A stretch of 39,892 nt of DNA, from contig JBNKLQ010000013.1 in NCBI GenBank assembly GCA_050292445.1, positions 1-39,892 of the forward strand, in the 5' to 3' direction. The translations under genes and the position numbers were made by a program. Positions 9,301 through 16,395 of the stretch are shown here, piece after piece. The stretch comes from Leptofilum sp050292445. GTDB taxonomy: Bacteria > Chloroflexota > Anaerolineae > Promineifilales > Promineifilaceae. The notes below the pieces were generated by a model. The model was not told the DNA's origin. It did not search any database and saw only the letters and a program-made list of their open reading frames with translations. Every line of letters begins with the position of its first letter. Within the stretch, counting starts at the first letter, position 1.

Positions 9301-9644
9301 TTGGCGACGAGGCTATGCTGCGCCTGGTTCTGGTTAATCTCATCTCCAATGCTTTAAAATTCACGCAAAGATGCACCCTTGCAAACATCGAAATTGGCTA
9401 CCAAGCAGGAGAAAAAGAAAACAGTATCTTCATACGCGACAACGGAGTGGGGTTTGATATGTCCTTCGTCGATAAATTGTTTGGCGTCTTTCAACGCTTG
9501 CACCACGCCGAGGATTTTGAAGGCACTGGTATTGGTCTAGCTAATGTACGGCGGATCATCAGCCGACACGGTGGCTGCACCTGGGCTGAAGGAAAAATTA
9601 ACCAGGGGGCTACCTTCTACTTTTCGCTGCCCCGTGGAGAGTAG
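6315..9644 (+). CDS. Soluble multi-sensor histidine kinase (GAF-PAS-PAS-GAF-PAS-PAS-HisKA-HATPase)
   Basis: 1109 residues with no membrane segments, so a cytoplasmic kinase. By pattern the domains are a GAF at about 25-185, a PAS with PAC tail (ending IFGTIQDITEQK) at about 200-315, a second PAS (ending IGTLMDVTQRK) at about 320-440, a second GAF at about 455-610, and PAS domains at about 625-745 (ending SLAQDISERK) and 748-870 (ending VVRDITERK). A coiled coil then leads to HisKA, with His898 in AYSVSHDLRAPLRHVDGF. The ATPase has NLISNALKFT, IRDNGVGFDM and FEGTGIGLANV. This architecture is common in redox-, light- or small-ligand-sensing kinases, but no chromophore Cys is identified. Two ACGGCCGT copies lie inside. 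The lone receiver upstream is a candidate partner. Confidence 0.92.
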   Translation: MSNQTSKAQITKLKQTEKEQQTLLWFWESLDQVNRAIQGTNDMEQVLSDVSDILLTIFECDRVWLVYPCDPNSATWQLSMERTQPEYPSGLHLGEEMPQNPENAALCRILLDASGPVQFNLETEHQVPTDLAQKHSVHSLIAMAFFPKSGNPWSIAMHQCTYPRDWLLQEVRLFQEIGRRLADAWTNLLMFHDLQESKRNLEEVQRIAHLSHWEHNLRTDKMIGSDEIARIFGIASSDQHLDQFMELVHPEDRQIISQKIASAIRSGQIFDVEYRIIRPSGEVRTIYAQGTVIRDETGEAKRIFGTIQDITEQKLAEEKLRESNERFQLLAESSLTGIYLIQENIFRYVNPAMAQIFGYEVEEIIDKLGPMDMVYPDDRPLVTENLRRRIAGEEEAIHYDFLGLRKDGSAIDIEVYGRRIEYGGKSGIIGTLMDVTQRKKTEEALQRNREAELQFSEQLAALQEVTNQLSKVESSDDLIRQAVQLGRSRLGFDRVSIWFIEEDLGIMQGSFGTDEYGELRDERESQVEFKHEGLAWRAFSQKEPMALVEHISLRDHLGQEVGEGDNAVATLWDGDEVAGVIYVDNLLSRIPIGDHSLEILRLYATTLGHLITRKRAEEAQRDSETRFRTLVEHAADAFFLHDAKGTILDVNQQACASLGYSREELIGMSPTAFDAGADKDKLSAEQVESRLDAGEVVAFETQHRRKDGTVFPVEIRTRPFWQGEYRFSVSLAQDISERKQVQKALTLFRSLIDHANDAIEVIDPETGRYLDANKPAYQILGYTREEFLNLTTYDIDPQAAGTSRQQVMEEVQRTGTVVHESLHRRKDGSTFPVEVNVSHIHLDRDYVLAVVRDITERKRAEEEIHNLNRELEQRVVERTAQLEAANKELEAFAYSVSHDLRAPLRHVDGFLELLQKRNEVTLDERSRHYMNTISDAARRMGQLIDDLLTFSRMGRNELSKTSVDLNVLVEEVIQELAPEVNGRSIHWHIADLPTVIGDEAMLRLVLVNLISNALKFTQRCTLANIEIGYQAGEKENSIFIRDNGVGFDMSFVDKLFGVFQRLHHAEDFEGTGIGLANVRRIISRHGGCTWAEGKINQGATFYFSLPRGE

Positions 9645-9661
9645 TAACAGAGAGGTGACCT

Positions 9662-10045
9662 ATGAACTACCCACCCCCGCCTGACCCGCAAGCTTATTAC
9701 GACCAGGTTTGGCATTTGGTCCGCCAGATTCCGCGCAGGACTGTCGCTACTTATGGACAGATCGCAAAAGTGATCCCAGCACCTGTGGGCGCTGATCCTG
9801 AAGAGTACAAAGCTTTTAGCCCGCGCTGGGTGGGCAGCGCTATGGCAGCCTGTCCTAATGATGTGCCGTGGCAGCGCGTCATCAATTCGCAGGGGAAAAT
9901 AAGCAAAAGGCCCGGCGCAGAAAAACAACGTCAATTGTTGGAAGCCGAGGGGGTTGTGTTTGTAAAGGACAAAATTGACCTGAAAGTGTATCAGTGGCGT
10001 GGTCCCGGTGCGGAAGATACGCCCAGGCAAGCCAGACTCCTTTGA
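9662..10045 (+). CDS. Alkyltransferase-like protein (ATL; catalytically inactive MGMT homologue)
   Basis: 127 residues, the length of the C-terminal DNA-binding domain of O6-methylguanine-DNA methyltransferase. Recognisable parts are the helix-turn-helix region (TVATYGQIAKVI), VGSAMAACPNDVPWQRVINSQGKIS and the C-terminal LLEAEGVVF strand. In MGMT the active site reads PCHRV; here it is PWQRV, with Trp70 replacing the alkyl-accepting Cys. That substitution defines ATL proteins such as E. coli YbaZ and S. pombe Atl1, which bind O6-alkylguanine, flip it and hand the lesion to nucleotide excision repair. A GAGAGGTG stretch precedes the ATG. The Gln in place of the usual His of the motif is a further small departure. 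Confidence 0.9.
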   Translation: MNYPPPPDPQAYYDQVWHLVRQIPRRTVATYGQIAKVIPAPVGADPEEYKAFSPRWVGSAMAACPNDVPWQRVINSQGKISKRPGAEKQRQLLEAEGVVFVKDKIDLKVYQWRGPGAEDTPRQARLL

Positions 10046-10064
10046 TCTCTTTTGTCTTATCACT

Positions 10065-10397
10065 CTATTGGGTCAGGTAAATTTCCACAATTTCCTGGCA
10101 AATTTCGTGAGGCTGAGCAACCGTATCGGTATTGTACAGGGCAACGGCCGTAAGCTTTTCAGCGCGAAAGTGGATGAAGGCGCTGGCAAAGCCAACCATA
10201 CCGCCATTGTGGCCGACGAACGGCCGTTTCCCCGGCATCTCCACCATAAACCAACTGTACCCAACCGAAAAATGATTCTTTAATTCATTTTGCGCCAGCG
10301 CCAAACCAGCAAACGGCTGACCTTCTAGGGCAGCGCGTACATGGGCATCAATTTTCTCTTGAATGTTATCTGCCACTTCCCACCTTTTACTTTTCAC
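10065..10397 (-). pseudogene. C-terminal remnant of a serine beta-lactamase/PBP-fold hydrolase
   Basis: About 110 residues on the minus strand, opening only with a GTG and no good ribosome-binding site. The segment VGYSWFMVEMPGKRPFVGHNGGMVGFASAFIHF matches the C-terminal region of class C beta-lactamase-like serine hydrolases. There HxGxxxGF takes the place of the KTG triad, followed by a strand like LTAVALYNTD. The N-terminal SxxK and YxN motifs are absent, because the frame runs out toward the aldo/keto reductase stop. The piece therefore lacks its catalytic Ser and Lys and is best read as a decayed fragment. Two ACGGCCGT octamers sit inside it. Confidence 0.65.
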
Positions 10398-10477
10398 TGG
10401 GCAAGGATGGGCGAGGCAGGTGGAGAAAAGGTTTTTGTTTGGTAAAAGATATATCCACTTGCCTGGCCCCTACGACT

Positions 10478-11443
10478 TTAATCCCAGGCGGTTGCTTCAT
10501 CCAGCGCCGCTTTCTGTTCGGGCGTGAGGGAGATTTCTGCGCCGCGCATGGTGTCTTCTAGCTGCTCGACGGCGTTGGCCCCGATGATGGCGGCGGTAAC
10601 GGCTGGATTGGCCAGCACCCAGGCAATCGCCATTTGAGCAATAGTAGCTTTGTGACCTTTACCGATGGCTTCCAGGCGATCAACGGCCGTAAATCCCTGT
10701 TCATTCATATAACGGCTGCGTACCCCTTCGGCCCGCTTGGAGTCTGGCAGCGGCGTGTCGCGGCGGTATTTGCCGGTGAGGAAGCCCCCGCCCAGCGGGC
10801 TGTACGGAATCACGCCTATCCCCTGATCCAGGCAAAGCGGCTGAAGTTCTCGCTCAAACTCAGCGCGATGGACCAAACTGTAATGGGGCTGTAAACTGTC
10901 GAAGCGGACCAGGTTGCGCACATCGCTCACCCAGAGCGCTTTCGTTAGCAGCCAGGCCGGATAGTTGGAGCAGCCGATGTAGCGCACCTTGCCCGCCCGC
11001 ACCAAATCGGTCAGGGCAGAGAGTGTTTCATCTAATGGCGTTTCTTCATCGGGCCAATGCACCTGATACAGATCAATGTATTCTGTTTGCAGGCGGCGCA
11101 GGCTGTTTTCTACGGCCGTCATAATATGTACCCTAGACAAACCTTGATCATTGGGACCGTCACCCATTTGCCCGCGCACTTTGGTGGCCAGGACAAGGCT
11201 GTCGCGCCGCACGTGCCCCGCCGCCAGCCAGTTGCCAATGATTTGCTCGCTGACGCCGCCGTCGTTGCCTTCGGCCCAGCGAGAATAGACATCGGCTGTA
11301 TCGAAAAAGTTGCAGCCCAATTCAATGGCTCGGCTCATGATGTTGTGGCTGGTTGTTTCATCAGCAGACCAGCCAAACTGCATCGTGCCCAAACAAATTT
11401 TAGATACTTTCAGACCTGTGCGGCCCAATCGTCGAAATTCCAT
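10478..11443 (-). CDS. Aldo/keto reductase
   Basis: 321 residues, standard for an NADPH-dependent aldo/keto reductase TIM barrel. It opens with MEFRRLGRTGLKVSKICLGT. The catalytic tetrad is visible: Asp and Tyr in FFDTADVYSRW, Lys in LVLATKVRG and His in LYQVHWPD. Cofactor-binding residues fall in VRYIGCSNYPAW, GVIPYSPLGGGFLTGKY and the C-terminal AIIGANAVEQLEDTM. An AGGAGAG site precedes the ATG. It lies downstream of a methyltransferase on the same strand, separated by a hairpin repeat. The physiological aldehyde or ketone is unknown. Confidence 0.93.
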   Translation of the reverse strand: MEFRRLGRTGLKVSKICLGTMQFGWSADETTSHNIMSRAIELGCNFFDTADVYSRWAEGNDGGVSEQIIGNWLAAGHVRRDSLVLATKVRGQMGDGPNDQGLSRVHIMTAVENSLRRLQTEYIDLYQVHWPDEETPLDETLSALTDLVRAGKVRYIGCSNYPAWLLTKALWVSDVRNLVRFDSLQPHYSLVHRAEFERELQPLCLDQGIGVIPYSPLGGGFLTGKYRRDTPLPDSKRAEGVRSRYMNEQGFTAVDRLEAIGKGHKATIAQMAIAWVLANPAVTAAIIGANAVEQLEDTMRGAEISLTPEQKAALDEATAWD

Positions 11444-11462
11444 AACGTTCTCTCCTTAAATC

Positions 11463-11532
11463 ATCCGCAGATGAATGCAGATTTCGCAGATTGATATCTA
11501 AAAATCTGCGCTAATCTGCGTAATCTGCGGAT
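11463..11532. repeat. Hairpin repeat built from AATCTGCG units
   Basis: A 70-base imperfect inverted repeat lies between two minus-strand genes. Its ends are a perfect 10-base pair, ATCCGCAGAT (11463-11472) and ATCTGCGGAT (11523-11532). The right arm is three successive 10-base units around AATCTGCG; the left arm has matching GCAGATT units. This resembles the dispersed REP-like hairpins found in many environmental bacteria. It may fold in the transcript between the methyltransferase and aldo/keto reductase genes. Confidence 0.75.
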
Positions 11533-11533
11533 C

Positions 11534-12301
11534 CTATTTTTTAACAGCCAGGATGAGCAGCCGGTCGCTGGCTTCGCCGTAGGGGGATTGGTCGTAATCG
11601 CCCCAGAGGTGCAGCAGCTTGTAGCCCGCCTCTTGCAACAGCAGTTCTAGCTGGTGTGGATAGCGGTAATGGTAGGTGGCCTGAGCCACGGTGCGGTGCA
11701 CCGGGCCACCGTTGGGGACAGACACGTCGTAAATCCAGGTGATGTGCAGGATTTGGTTGGCCGTATCCAATTGATTACTGGCTAGATGAACAATTAACTC
11801 CCCCGTCTCCGGGTCCGTCAGCACGTTTTCCAGGCTCAGCAGCGCATCTTCGGGCGTGTTAGCCATATCTACTGGATTAGCCAGATCGATAAAGAGACGG
11901 CCGTTTTCCCCCAAATAATTTTGCGCCTGCCGCAAAGCCGCCACTGTTTGTGTGGTGTCCAGGTGCAGCAGCGTGTTGTAGGGAATAATGATCAGGCCAA
12001 AGGGAGCGGCATCGGGCAGGGCAAAGTTGGTCATGTCTGCCTGATGGAGGGTGACGTGCTGCTGAACGGCCGTATCCTCCTGCGCCAGGTGTGCCCGTGC
12101 CCGGTCCAGCATCCCGGCCGATAAATCAAGCCCGGTTACATTGTGGCCCGCTCTGGCCAACGGTAACAGCAAACGGCCGCTGCCACAGCCCAGCTCCAAT
12201 ACCGGGCCATCAGCCTGGCTGGCTAATTGGAGGATGAAGGGGAGATCGGCCGTCAGGCTGGCGTGGGTCAGGTCATAAAAGCGGGCAATTTGATCATACA
12301 T
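11534..12301 (-). CDS. Class I SAM-dependent methyltransferase
   Basis: 255 residues. Motif I is VLELGCGSGRLLLPLARAG, followed by NVTGLDLSAGMLDRARAH with the acidic ribose-binding residue, then LHQADMTNF (motif II region) and FGLIIIPYNTLLHL (motif III). The C-terminal about 100 residues form beta-strands typical of Methyltransf_25-type enzymes. The methylated substrate is unknown. It opens with MYDQIARFYDLTH, a usual N-terminus of this group. It is followed by the hairpin repeat and the aldo/keto reductase on the same strand. Two ACGGCCGT copies are inside (encoding NGR and TAV). Confidence 0.88.
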   Translation of the reverse strand: MYDQIARFYDLTHASLTADLPFILQLASQADGPVLELGCGSGRLLLPLARAGHNVTGLDLSAGMLDRARAHLAQEDTAVQQHVTLHQADMTNFALPDAAPFGLIIIPYNTLLHLDTTQTVAALRQAQNYLGENGRLFIDLANPVDMANTPEDALLSLENVLTDPETGELIVHLASNQLDTANQILHITWIYDVSVPNGGPVHRTVAQATYHYRYPHQLELLLQEAGYKLLHLWGDYDQSPYGEASDRLLILAVKK

Positions 12302-12589
12302 GCCCCTATTTTACCGCAGAGCGCCTGCCGGGCGCAGGGGGACTTTACGCCAACGCATGCAGCACATCGCCATAATAAACCTCTTATTGGCTCCATAGCT
12401 TGTAAGCCGCCACCCATTCAGCATTATGACCTGTTTTTTTGACTGGCTCAATTTCCGACAAGGGGAAAGAGTAGGAACGGCCGTCCTTCTCCACCTCCAC
12501 CATCACCCCACGCCTTTCAGATCACCATTTGAAACTTATGCAGACTCACTACGTAGAGCAGAACATCTTGGAAAAAGGAGAATCATCTA
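12302..12589. other. Divergent intergenic region
   Basis: 288 bases between the minus-strand methyltransferase and the plus-strand sensor-domain gene. It contains a short GC-rich hairpin (GCGCC, 12321-12325, with GGCGC, 12331-12335) and an ACGGCCGT copy with partly palindromic flanks (12477-12484). No gene or clear promoter is seen. Confidence 0.35.
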
Positions 12590-13258
12590 ATGAAAAATTC
12601 AAATTCACCTCTAAACAATCATTTTGCTATTTTACGCGATAAACAAACCTATCTCAATCTTATCTACCTGCTGTTGGCCTTCCCCTTAGGTATTGCCTAC
12701 TTTGTTATTTCCGTAACGGGACTGAGCATCGGTGTGGGCCTGATCATCATTTGGGTAGGATTGCTGGTGCTACTAGCTTTGTTTGCGGGTTGGTGGGGTC
12801 TGGCAGCGTTGGAGCGGCTGCTGGCCATCACCTTGCTGGGCGAAGAGATTGCCCCCTTACCGAATCCAATCAGCACGAAGGGCAGCTTATGGGAACGGTT
12901 CAAAGCACACTTTACCAACCCACTTACCTGGAAAAGTGCCCTTTATCTGCTGCTCAAGTTCCCACTCGGCATCGCCTCATTTGTGGCAACGGTTACTGTA
13001 GTATCTATCTGCGGTTCTTTCATTTTTGCCCCCTTCATTTACCAGACCGGTAATATCACCTTTTTTGCCTGGCAGATTGACACTTTTGCTGAAGCTTTGC
13101 TGATGAGTGGCGTTGGCTTGTTGATTACACCAGCTGCCTTCCAACTGCTCAATAAAGCCGCCCAGCTGTCGGGTCAATTTGCCCGCTTCATGTTGAGCAA
13201 TGGGGAACCTGTGATCAAAGAGAAAAGCCCTGAAGACCTTGTGAAGGTAATGGCCTAA
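12590..13258 (+). CDS. Membrane protein with 'putative sensor' domain
   Basis: 222 residues in two similar halves. Each half begins with a conserved pattern (NLIYLLLAFPLGIAYFVISVTGLSIGVG and ALYLLLKFPLGIASFVATVTVVSICGS), followed by further hydrophobic stretches, giving about four membrane segments. This repeat of Y-L-L-L-x-F-P-L-G-I-A is the hallmark of the putative-sensor domain (PF13796) that in Actinobacteria and Chloroflexi precedes histidine kinases. Here it stands alone with no kinase fused. AAAAAGGAG lies upstream of the ATG. A good hairpin terminator follows. Confidence 0.75.
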   Translation: MKNSNSPLNNHFAILRDKQTYLNLIYLLLAFPLGIAYFVISVTGLSIGVGLIIIWVGLLVLLALFAGWWGLAALERLLAITLLGEEIAPLPNPISTKGSLWERFKAHFTNPLTWKSALYLLLKFPLGIASFVATVTVVSICGSFIFAPFIYQTGNITFFAWQIDTFAEALLMSGVGLLITPAAFQLLNKAAQLSGQFARFMLSNGEPVIKEKSPEDLVKVMA

Positions 13259-13284
13259 AACTTTTCATCATGATCAATCATGCG

Positions 13285-13324
13285 GCGGTTCGTCCAAGCA
13301 CATTGTGCTGACGAACCGCTTTTT
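13285..13324 (+). terminator. Rho-independent terminator after the sensor-domain gene
   Basis: GCGGTTCGTC pairs with GACGAACCGC, plus an inner AGCA/TGCT pair with small bulges, and the stem is followed by TTTTT. It lies 26 bases after the stop codon at 13258. Confidence 0.8.
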
Positions 13325-13328
13325 GTTT

Positions 13329-13344
13329 GGGAACGGCCGTTCCC
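13329..13344. repeat. 16-bp perfect palindrome extending ACGGCCGT
   Basis: GGGAACGGCCGTTCCC is a perfect inverted repeat centred on the iterated octamer, directly after the terminator T-run. It is one of several intergenic copies with extended purine/pyrimidine arms. Confidence 0.7.
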
Positions 13345-13408
13345 CACAACCATCACCACCAAAACAGACAACCGCCCCTGCTTCAAAAAATACAGCACCT
13401 GTAAGACC

Positions 13409-13459
13409 CTAAGGGTTTGGTAACCAAAAAGGCCGGGTTCACTCAGGGCAAACCCTTAG
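13409..13459. repeat. Inverted repeat interrupted at its edge by the IS630 element
   Basis: CTAAGGGTTTG (13409-13419) pairs with CAAACCCTTAG (13449-13459) across 29 bases. The second arm ends at the TA where the IS630-type element is inserted, so the element landed at the foot of a hairpin. Confidence 0.55.
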
Positions 13460-13507
13460 TGCTCTGTTAACTAAATTATTTTGCAAATACAGAGCGTAAA
13501 AATATCA

Positions 13508-14170
13508 TTATTGGACCTTAACAATTGGATAAAGTCGCTTGAGCTTAATGCGAGCATCAGCGCAACTGAATTGCCAGTCTATTCCCACTTGGCGTTCATT
13601 ACGCTCGGTTTCCCAGGCAGTCACTTGGGTGCGAACCTCGGCAATATCTACCTTGCGTCGTTTTAATGCCTGTCGTCGCAAAACAGATAACTCACATTCA
13701 GCAATATTGAGCCAACTGCCATGCTCTGGTGTGTAATGCCATTCAAGTTTGTCCGCAATCCTGCGGGCTTCAGATGGTTCATACCGTTCATATAAGGAGG
13801 CAATATGGTGAATGTTTAAGTTATCTAACACCAAAACAATCTTATCTGCCTCTGGATAAACCTCGTCCACCAATGATTTCAATACCTCGGCAAACTCAAT
13901 TTTGCGCCGTTGTGGATAAATCCATGTTTTGCGAAACCCTGCTAGCGGTTCGACGGCCAAAAAAAGGGAACATTTCCCATGTCGTTGATACTCATAATCT
14001 TCTCGAATGGGCTTTCCTATCCCTAGCGGTATTTCGCCTCGAGGCGTTGACCGCAATGCTTTTTGAATTTCATCCAGGCAAACCATCGGCCGTTTCGGGT
14101 CGTAGGGCCGTTCATAGACAGAGAGGACATCTTCCATTTTAGCCACAAAACGCGCCCCAGGTTTGGGCAT
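13508..14170 (-). CDS. IS630-family transposase, catalytic frame (OrfB, DDE domain)
   Basis: Read from the first ATG this is 220 residues. The frame is open further upstream to the A8 run at 14205-14212, giving ELKPWQVNSWCMPKPGARF, which is the expected family sequence. Catalytic residues are present: Asp in MVCLDEIQ, Asp in IVLVLDNLNIHH and Glu in WLNIAECELSVL. From OrfA start to OrfB stop is 1127 bases; a -1 shift makes 376 codons, so a 375-residue fusion is the likely active enzyme. The first ATG here is probably not a real start. Confidence 0.88.
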   Translation of the reverse strand: MPKPGARFVAKMEDVLSVYERPYDPKRPMVCLDEIQKALRSTPRGEIPLGIGKPIREDYEYQRHGKCSLFLAVEPLAGFRKTWIYPQRRKIEFAEVLKSLVDEVYPEADKIVLVLDNLNIHHIASLYERYEPSEARRIADKLEWHYTPEHGSWLNIAECELSVLRRQALKRRKVDIAEVRTQVTAWETERNERQVGIDWQFSCADARIKLKRLYPIVKVQ

Positions 14171-14181
14171 ACACCACGAGT

Positions 14182-14634
14182 TTACTTGCCAAGGCTTAAG
14201 TTCATTTTTTTTAACGTCTCACCCACGGTGACATGACTGATGCTCTCTACCACCTCAAGTTGTACCAACCCATCAGCCAATAAGCGCAATGTCCACTGGT
14301 CATGTCCTTCTGGCGGGTCGCTGCATGTGAGGGCGATGAGTTGGGCTTCAACATCACCTGTCATCTTCGCCACCGGACGCCCTGGTCTGGGCTGGTCGTA
14401 TAAGGCTCTCTCCAAACCGTCTTCAAAATAACGCCGTTTGATATGGCTGATGGAAACGTTGGACAGCATCGTTGCTTCGGCTACTTGGGCTAGCGTTCGC
14501 TTCTCTCCATCGCTGCGATCGAGAAGAAGGAGCGCCCTAGCCCGGCTGAGGACCCTTGCTTTATGCTCGCCTGACTTTATCAATTGTTCAAGTTCAGTTT
14601 TTTCATCTTGTGGAAGTTCGATATGTTTTGCCAT
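14182..14634 (-). CDS. IS630-family transposase, N-terminal frame (OrfA, HTH domain)
   Basis: 150 residues if translation stops in frame. It has an IS630-type DNA-binding region: LAQVAEATMLSNVSISHIKRRYFEDGLERALYDQPRPGRP is the paired helix-turn-helix plus linker that recognises the inverted repeats. The last residues after position about 143 (…MNLSLGK) depart from the family. They follow an A8 run (T8 on the plus strand at 14205-14212), where a -1 shift would move ribosomes into the catalytic frame. Confidence 0.9.
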   Translation of the reverse strand: MAKHIELPQDEKTELEQLIKSGEHKARVLSRARALLLLDRSDGEKRTLAQVAEATMLSNVSISHIKRRYFEDGLERALYDQPRPGRPVAKMTGDVEAQLIALTCSDPPEGHDQWTLRLLADGLVQLEVVESISHVTVGETLKKMNLSLGK

Positions 14635-14730
14635 TCCACAAGTTTATCCGTTAATTGTGTTTGCTAACAAATTTGCTTAACAGAGCACTAAGCCTCGTGT
14701 TCGGCTCGGTTCATTGGCTTGCCTCAATAC

Positions 14731-14757
14731 AAAAAACGCCGGAAAAGTCCGGCGTTT
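14731..14757 (-). terminator. Rho-independent terminator for the small membrane protein
   Basis: AAACGCCGGA and TCCGGCGTTT form a perfect 10-base stem with a four-base loop. On the minus strand the stem is followed by a T-run (A6 at 14731-14736 on the plus strand), just downstream of the gene that stops at 14790. Confidence 0.85.
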
Positions 14758-14789
14758 CGTTGTTATAGGTTCAAATCTAAATTGGGTGA

Positions 14790-15026
14790 CTAATCTTCAT
14801 CACCTTGCACAGTGCTGTAGCCGATGCCGATGATGCCCAGGCCAACGGCACCAATCACAGCCACGACCATGATGATGAGGAGGACCAGGCCAATGAGCGA
14901 CAGGGTGACAGCCACACCTGAGCCGTCTTCTTCTTGGGCAAATACGGCCGTTGGCAGCAAGAACAGCATGGCGGTGGCCAAGATGATTGAAAAACGGGGT
15001 GAAATCAAACGACGTAGAAATTCCAT
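14790..15026 (-). CDS. Small membrane protein with signal-like N-terminus
   Basis: 78 residues from the ATG at 15026, chosen because AGGAGAG lies just upstream; the frame extends further but without a ribosome-binding site. The N-terminus MEFLRRLISPRFSIILATA…AVFAQEEDGSG looks like a cleavable signal peptide or first helix ending AVFAQ. A second long hydrophobic Gly/Val/Ile-rich segment (VTLSLIGLVLLIIMVVAVIG…) ends in a short acidic tail, GYSTVQGDED. No family is recognised. It is transcribed divergently from the MFS gene and has its own terminator. Confidence 0.75.
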   Translation of the reverse strand: MEFLRRLISPRFSIILATAMLFLLPTAVFAQEEDGSGVAVTLSLIGLVLLIIMVVAVIGAVGLGIIGIGYSTVQGDED

Positions 15027-15177
15027 AGTTAAATTTTCTCTCCTGAAAAATAGGCGCAAATTATATCGTGCCGTGCTAAATTGCACCAATGCAGGTGAGA
15101 GTTGGCAAAGTCGCGTATAATCACGCACTCGATTTAACCAAAGGATTGCCAGCCCTAGCTATCCATAAGAAGAAAAA

Positions 15178-16395
15178 GTGAGCAGCCTGTTGAGTCAAAT
15201 AACGCCAACTCCCCCCAAAGCATTGTCTTCTGAAGAAACGGCCGAAAAAGAATTTAACGCTGGGCAGATTTTCACCATTGCTGGTGGCCATTTTACCCAT
15301 GATACTTACAGTGCCTTTGTGGCTCCGCTGCTGCCGCTGCTGCAAGAGCGGTTGGCTACTAATTACACCCTTACCGGCAGTCTGGCTATCTTTACCCAAT
15401 TGCCCAGCTTGCTGAATCCGCTCATTGGTTACCTGGCGGACCGGGTAAGCTTGCGTTACTTTGTGATTTTGGCCCCGGCGATTACAGCCACGCTGCTGAG
15501 CAGTTTGGGTATTGTGAACAATTATTTTGTGGTCGCCATGCTGCTGCTGGCCGGAGGTATTAGCATTGCGGCCTTCCATGCCCCGGCTCCGGCGATGATT
15601 GGGCGGCTGGCGGGCAAGCGCGTGGGCACGGGGATGAGTATCTTTATGGCCAGCGGTGAACTGGGGCGTACCTTGGGGCCGATTGTGGCCGTGGCGGGTG
15701 TGGGTTGGTTTGGTTTAGAGGGGATGTGGCGCTTGATGTTTGTGGGGTGGGCGGTTACGGCCGTTCTCTACTACCGGCTGCATGATGTCTCTGCCCGAAC
15801 CGAGGCAAAACCGGCTGGGTTGGCCGACGCTTGGCCTCAGATTCGGCGCGTGTTTCCGGTTTTGGGCTGGATTATGCTGGCGCGCACGGGAATGATTGTT
15901 TCGCTAACCACTTATTTGCCACTTTACATGCAGGATGAAGTGGAAGTGAGTTTATGGCTGGCCGCAGCCGCACTTTCCATTTTAGAGGGAGCGGGTGTCG
16001 CTGGGGCACTCCTTTCTGGCACAGCCAGCGACCGTTTTGGGCGTAAACGGATATTGGGTTTTCTGCTGTTTGTCTCGCCGCTGCTGGCGCTGCTGTTTAT
16101 CTATGGTCCCAGTTGGTTGGCTATCCCATTGCTGCTTGCTTTAGGCTTGACTGCTATTTCGCCAACGCCGGTGCTGTTGGCGGTGGTGCAGGATTCATTC
16201 CCTGAGCATCGTGCCCTGGCCAACGGCATTTATATTGGGCTGAACTTTTTGGTGCGCGGCCTGGGTATTTGGGCCATTGGCGCGTTGGCCGATGTGTACG
16301 GCCTGACGCTGGCTTTTGTGGTGGGCTCCATCGCCGCTTTTTTGACCTTGCCCGGCGTCTTGTTGTTGCCCAGGCGAGTGGGAATCGAACAATAG
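15178..16395 (+). CDS. MFS transporter, fosmidomycin-resistance (Fsr)-like
   Basis: 405 residues with about 12 hydrophobic segments in two halves. The opening IAGGHFTHDTYSAFVAPLLPLL and the loop GYLADRVSLRYFVILAP, followed later by SDRFGRKRILGF, are typical of the MFS family. The conserved HF.HD.Y..F..PLLPLL start is the pattern of Fsr-type exporters. Substrate is not assignable from this; drug or metabolite efflux is likely. The start is a GTG at 15178; no in-frame ATG lies nearby and the upstream AAGAAG is a poor ribosome-binding site, so the start is less certain than the frame. A TATAAT hexamer (15116-15121) could be the -10 box. Confidence 0.85.
   Translation: MSSLLSQITPTPPKALSSEETAEKEFNAGQIFTIAGGHFTHDTYSAFVAPLLPLLQERLATNYTLTGSLAIFTQLPSLLNPLIGYLADRVSLRYFVILAPAITATLLSSLGIVNNYFVVAMLLLAGGISIAAFHAPAPAMIGRLAGKRVGTGMSIFMASGELGRTLGPIVAVAGVGWFGLEGMWRLMFVGWAVTAVLYYRLHDVSARTEAKPAGLADAWPQIRRVFPVLGWIMLARTGMIVSLTTYLPLYMQDEVEVSLWLAAAALSILEGAGVAGALLSGTASDRFGRKRILGFLLFVSPLLALLFIYGPSWLAIPLLLALGLTAISPTPVLLAVVQDSFPEHRALANGIYIGLNFLVRGLGIWAIGALADVYGLTLAFVVGSIAAFLTLPGVLLLPRRVGIEQ

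Larger units (their letters stand above)
13457..14690 (-). mobile_element. IS630-family insertion sequence, apparently complete
   Basis: The terminal inverted repeats are GTGCTCTGTTAA at the left (from 13459) and TTAACAGAGCAC at the right (ending 14688). Similarity extends inward for about 33 bases with some mismatches. A TA dinucleotide flanks each end (13457-13458 and 14689-14690), as expected for the TA target duplication of IS630/Tc1-mariner elements. The transposase is encoded on the minus strand in two overlapping frames. Size without the duplicated TA is about 1230 bases. The element contains no ACGGCCGT, unlike the host DNA around it, which fits recent arrival. Confidence 0.9.
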
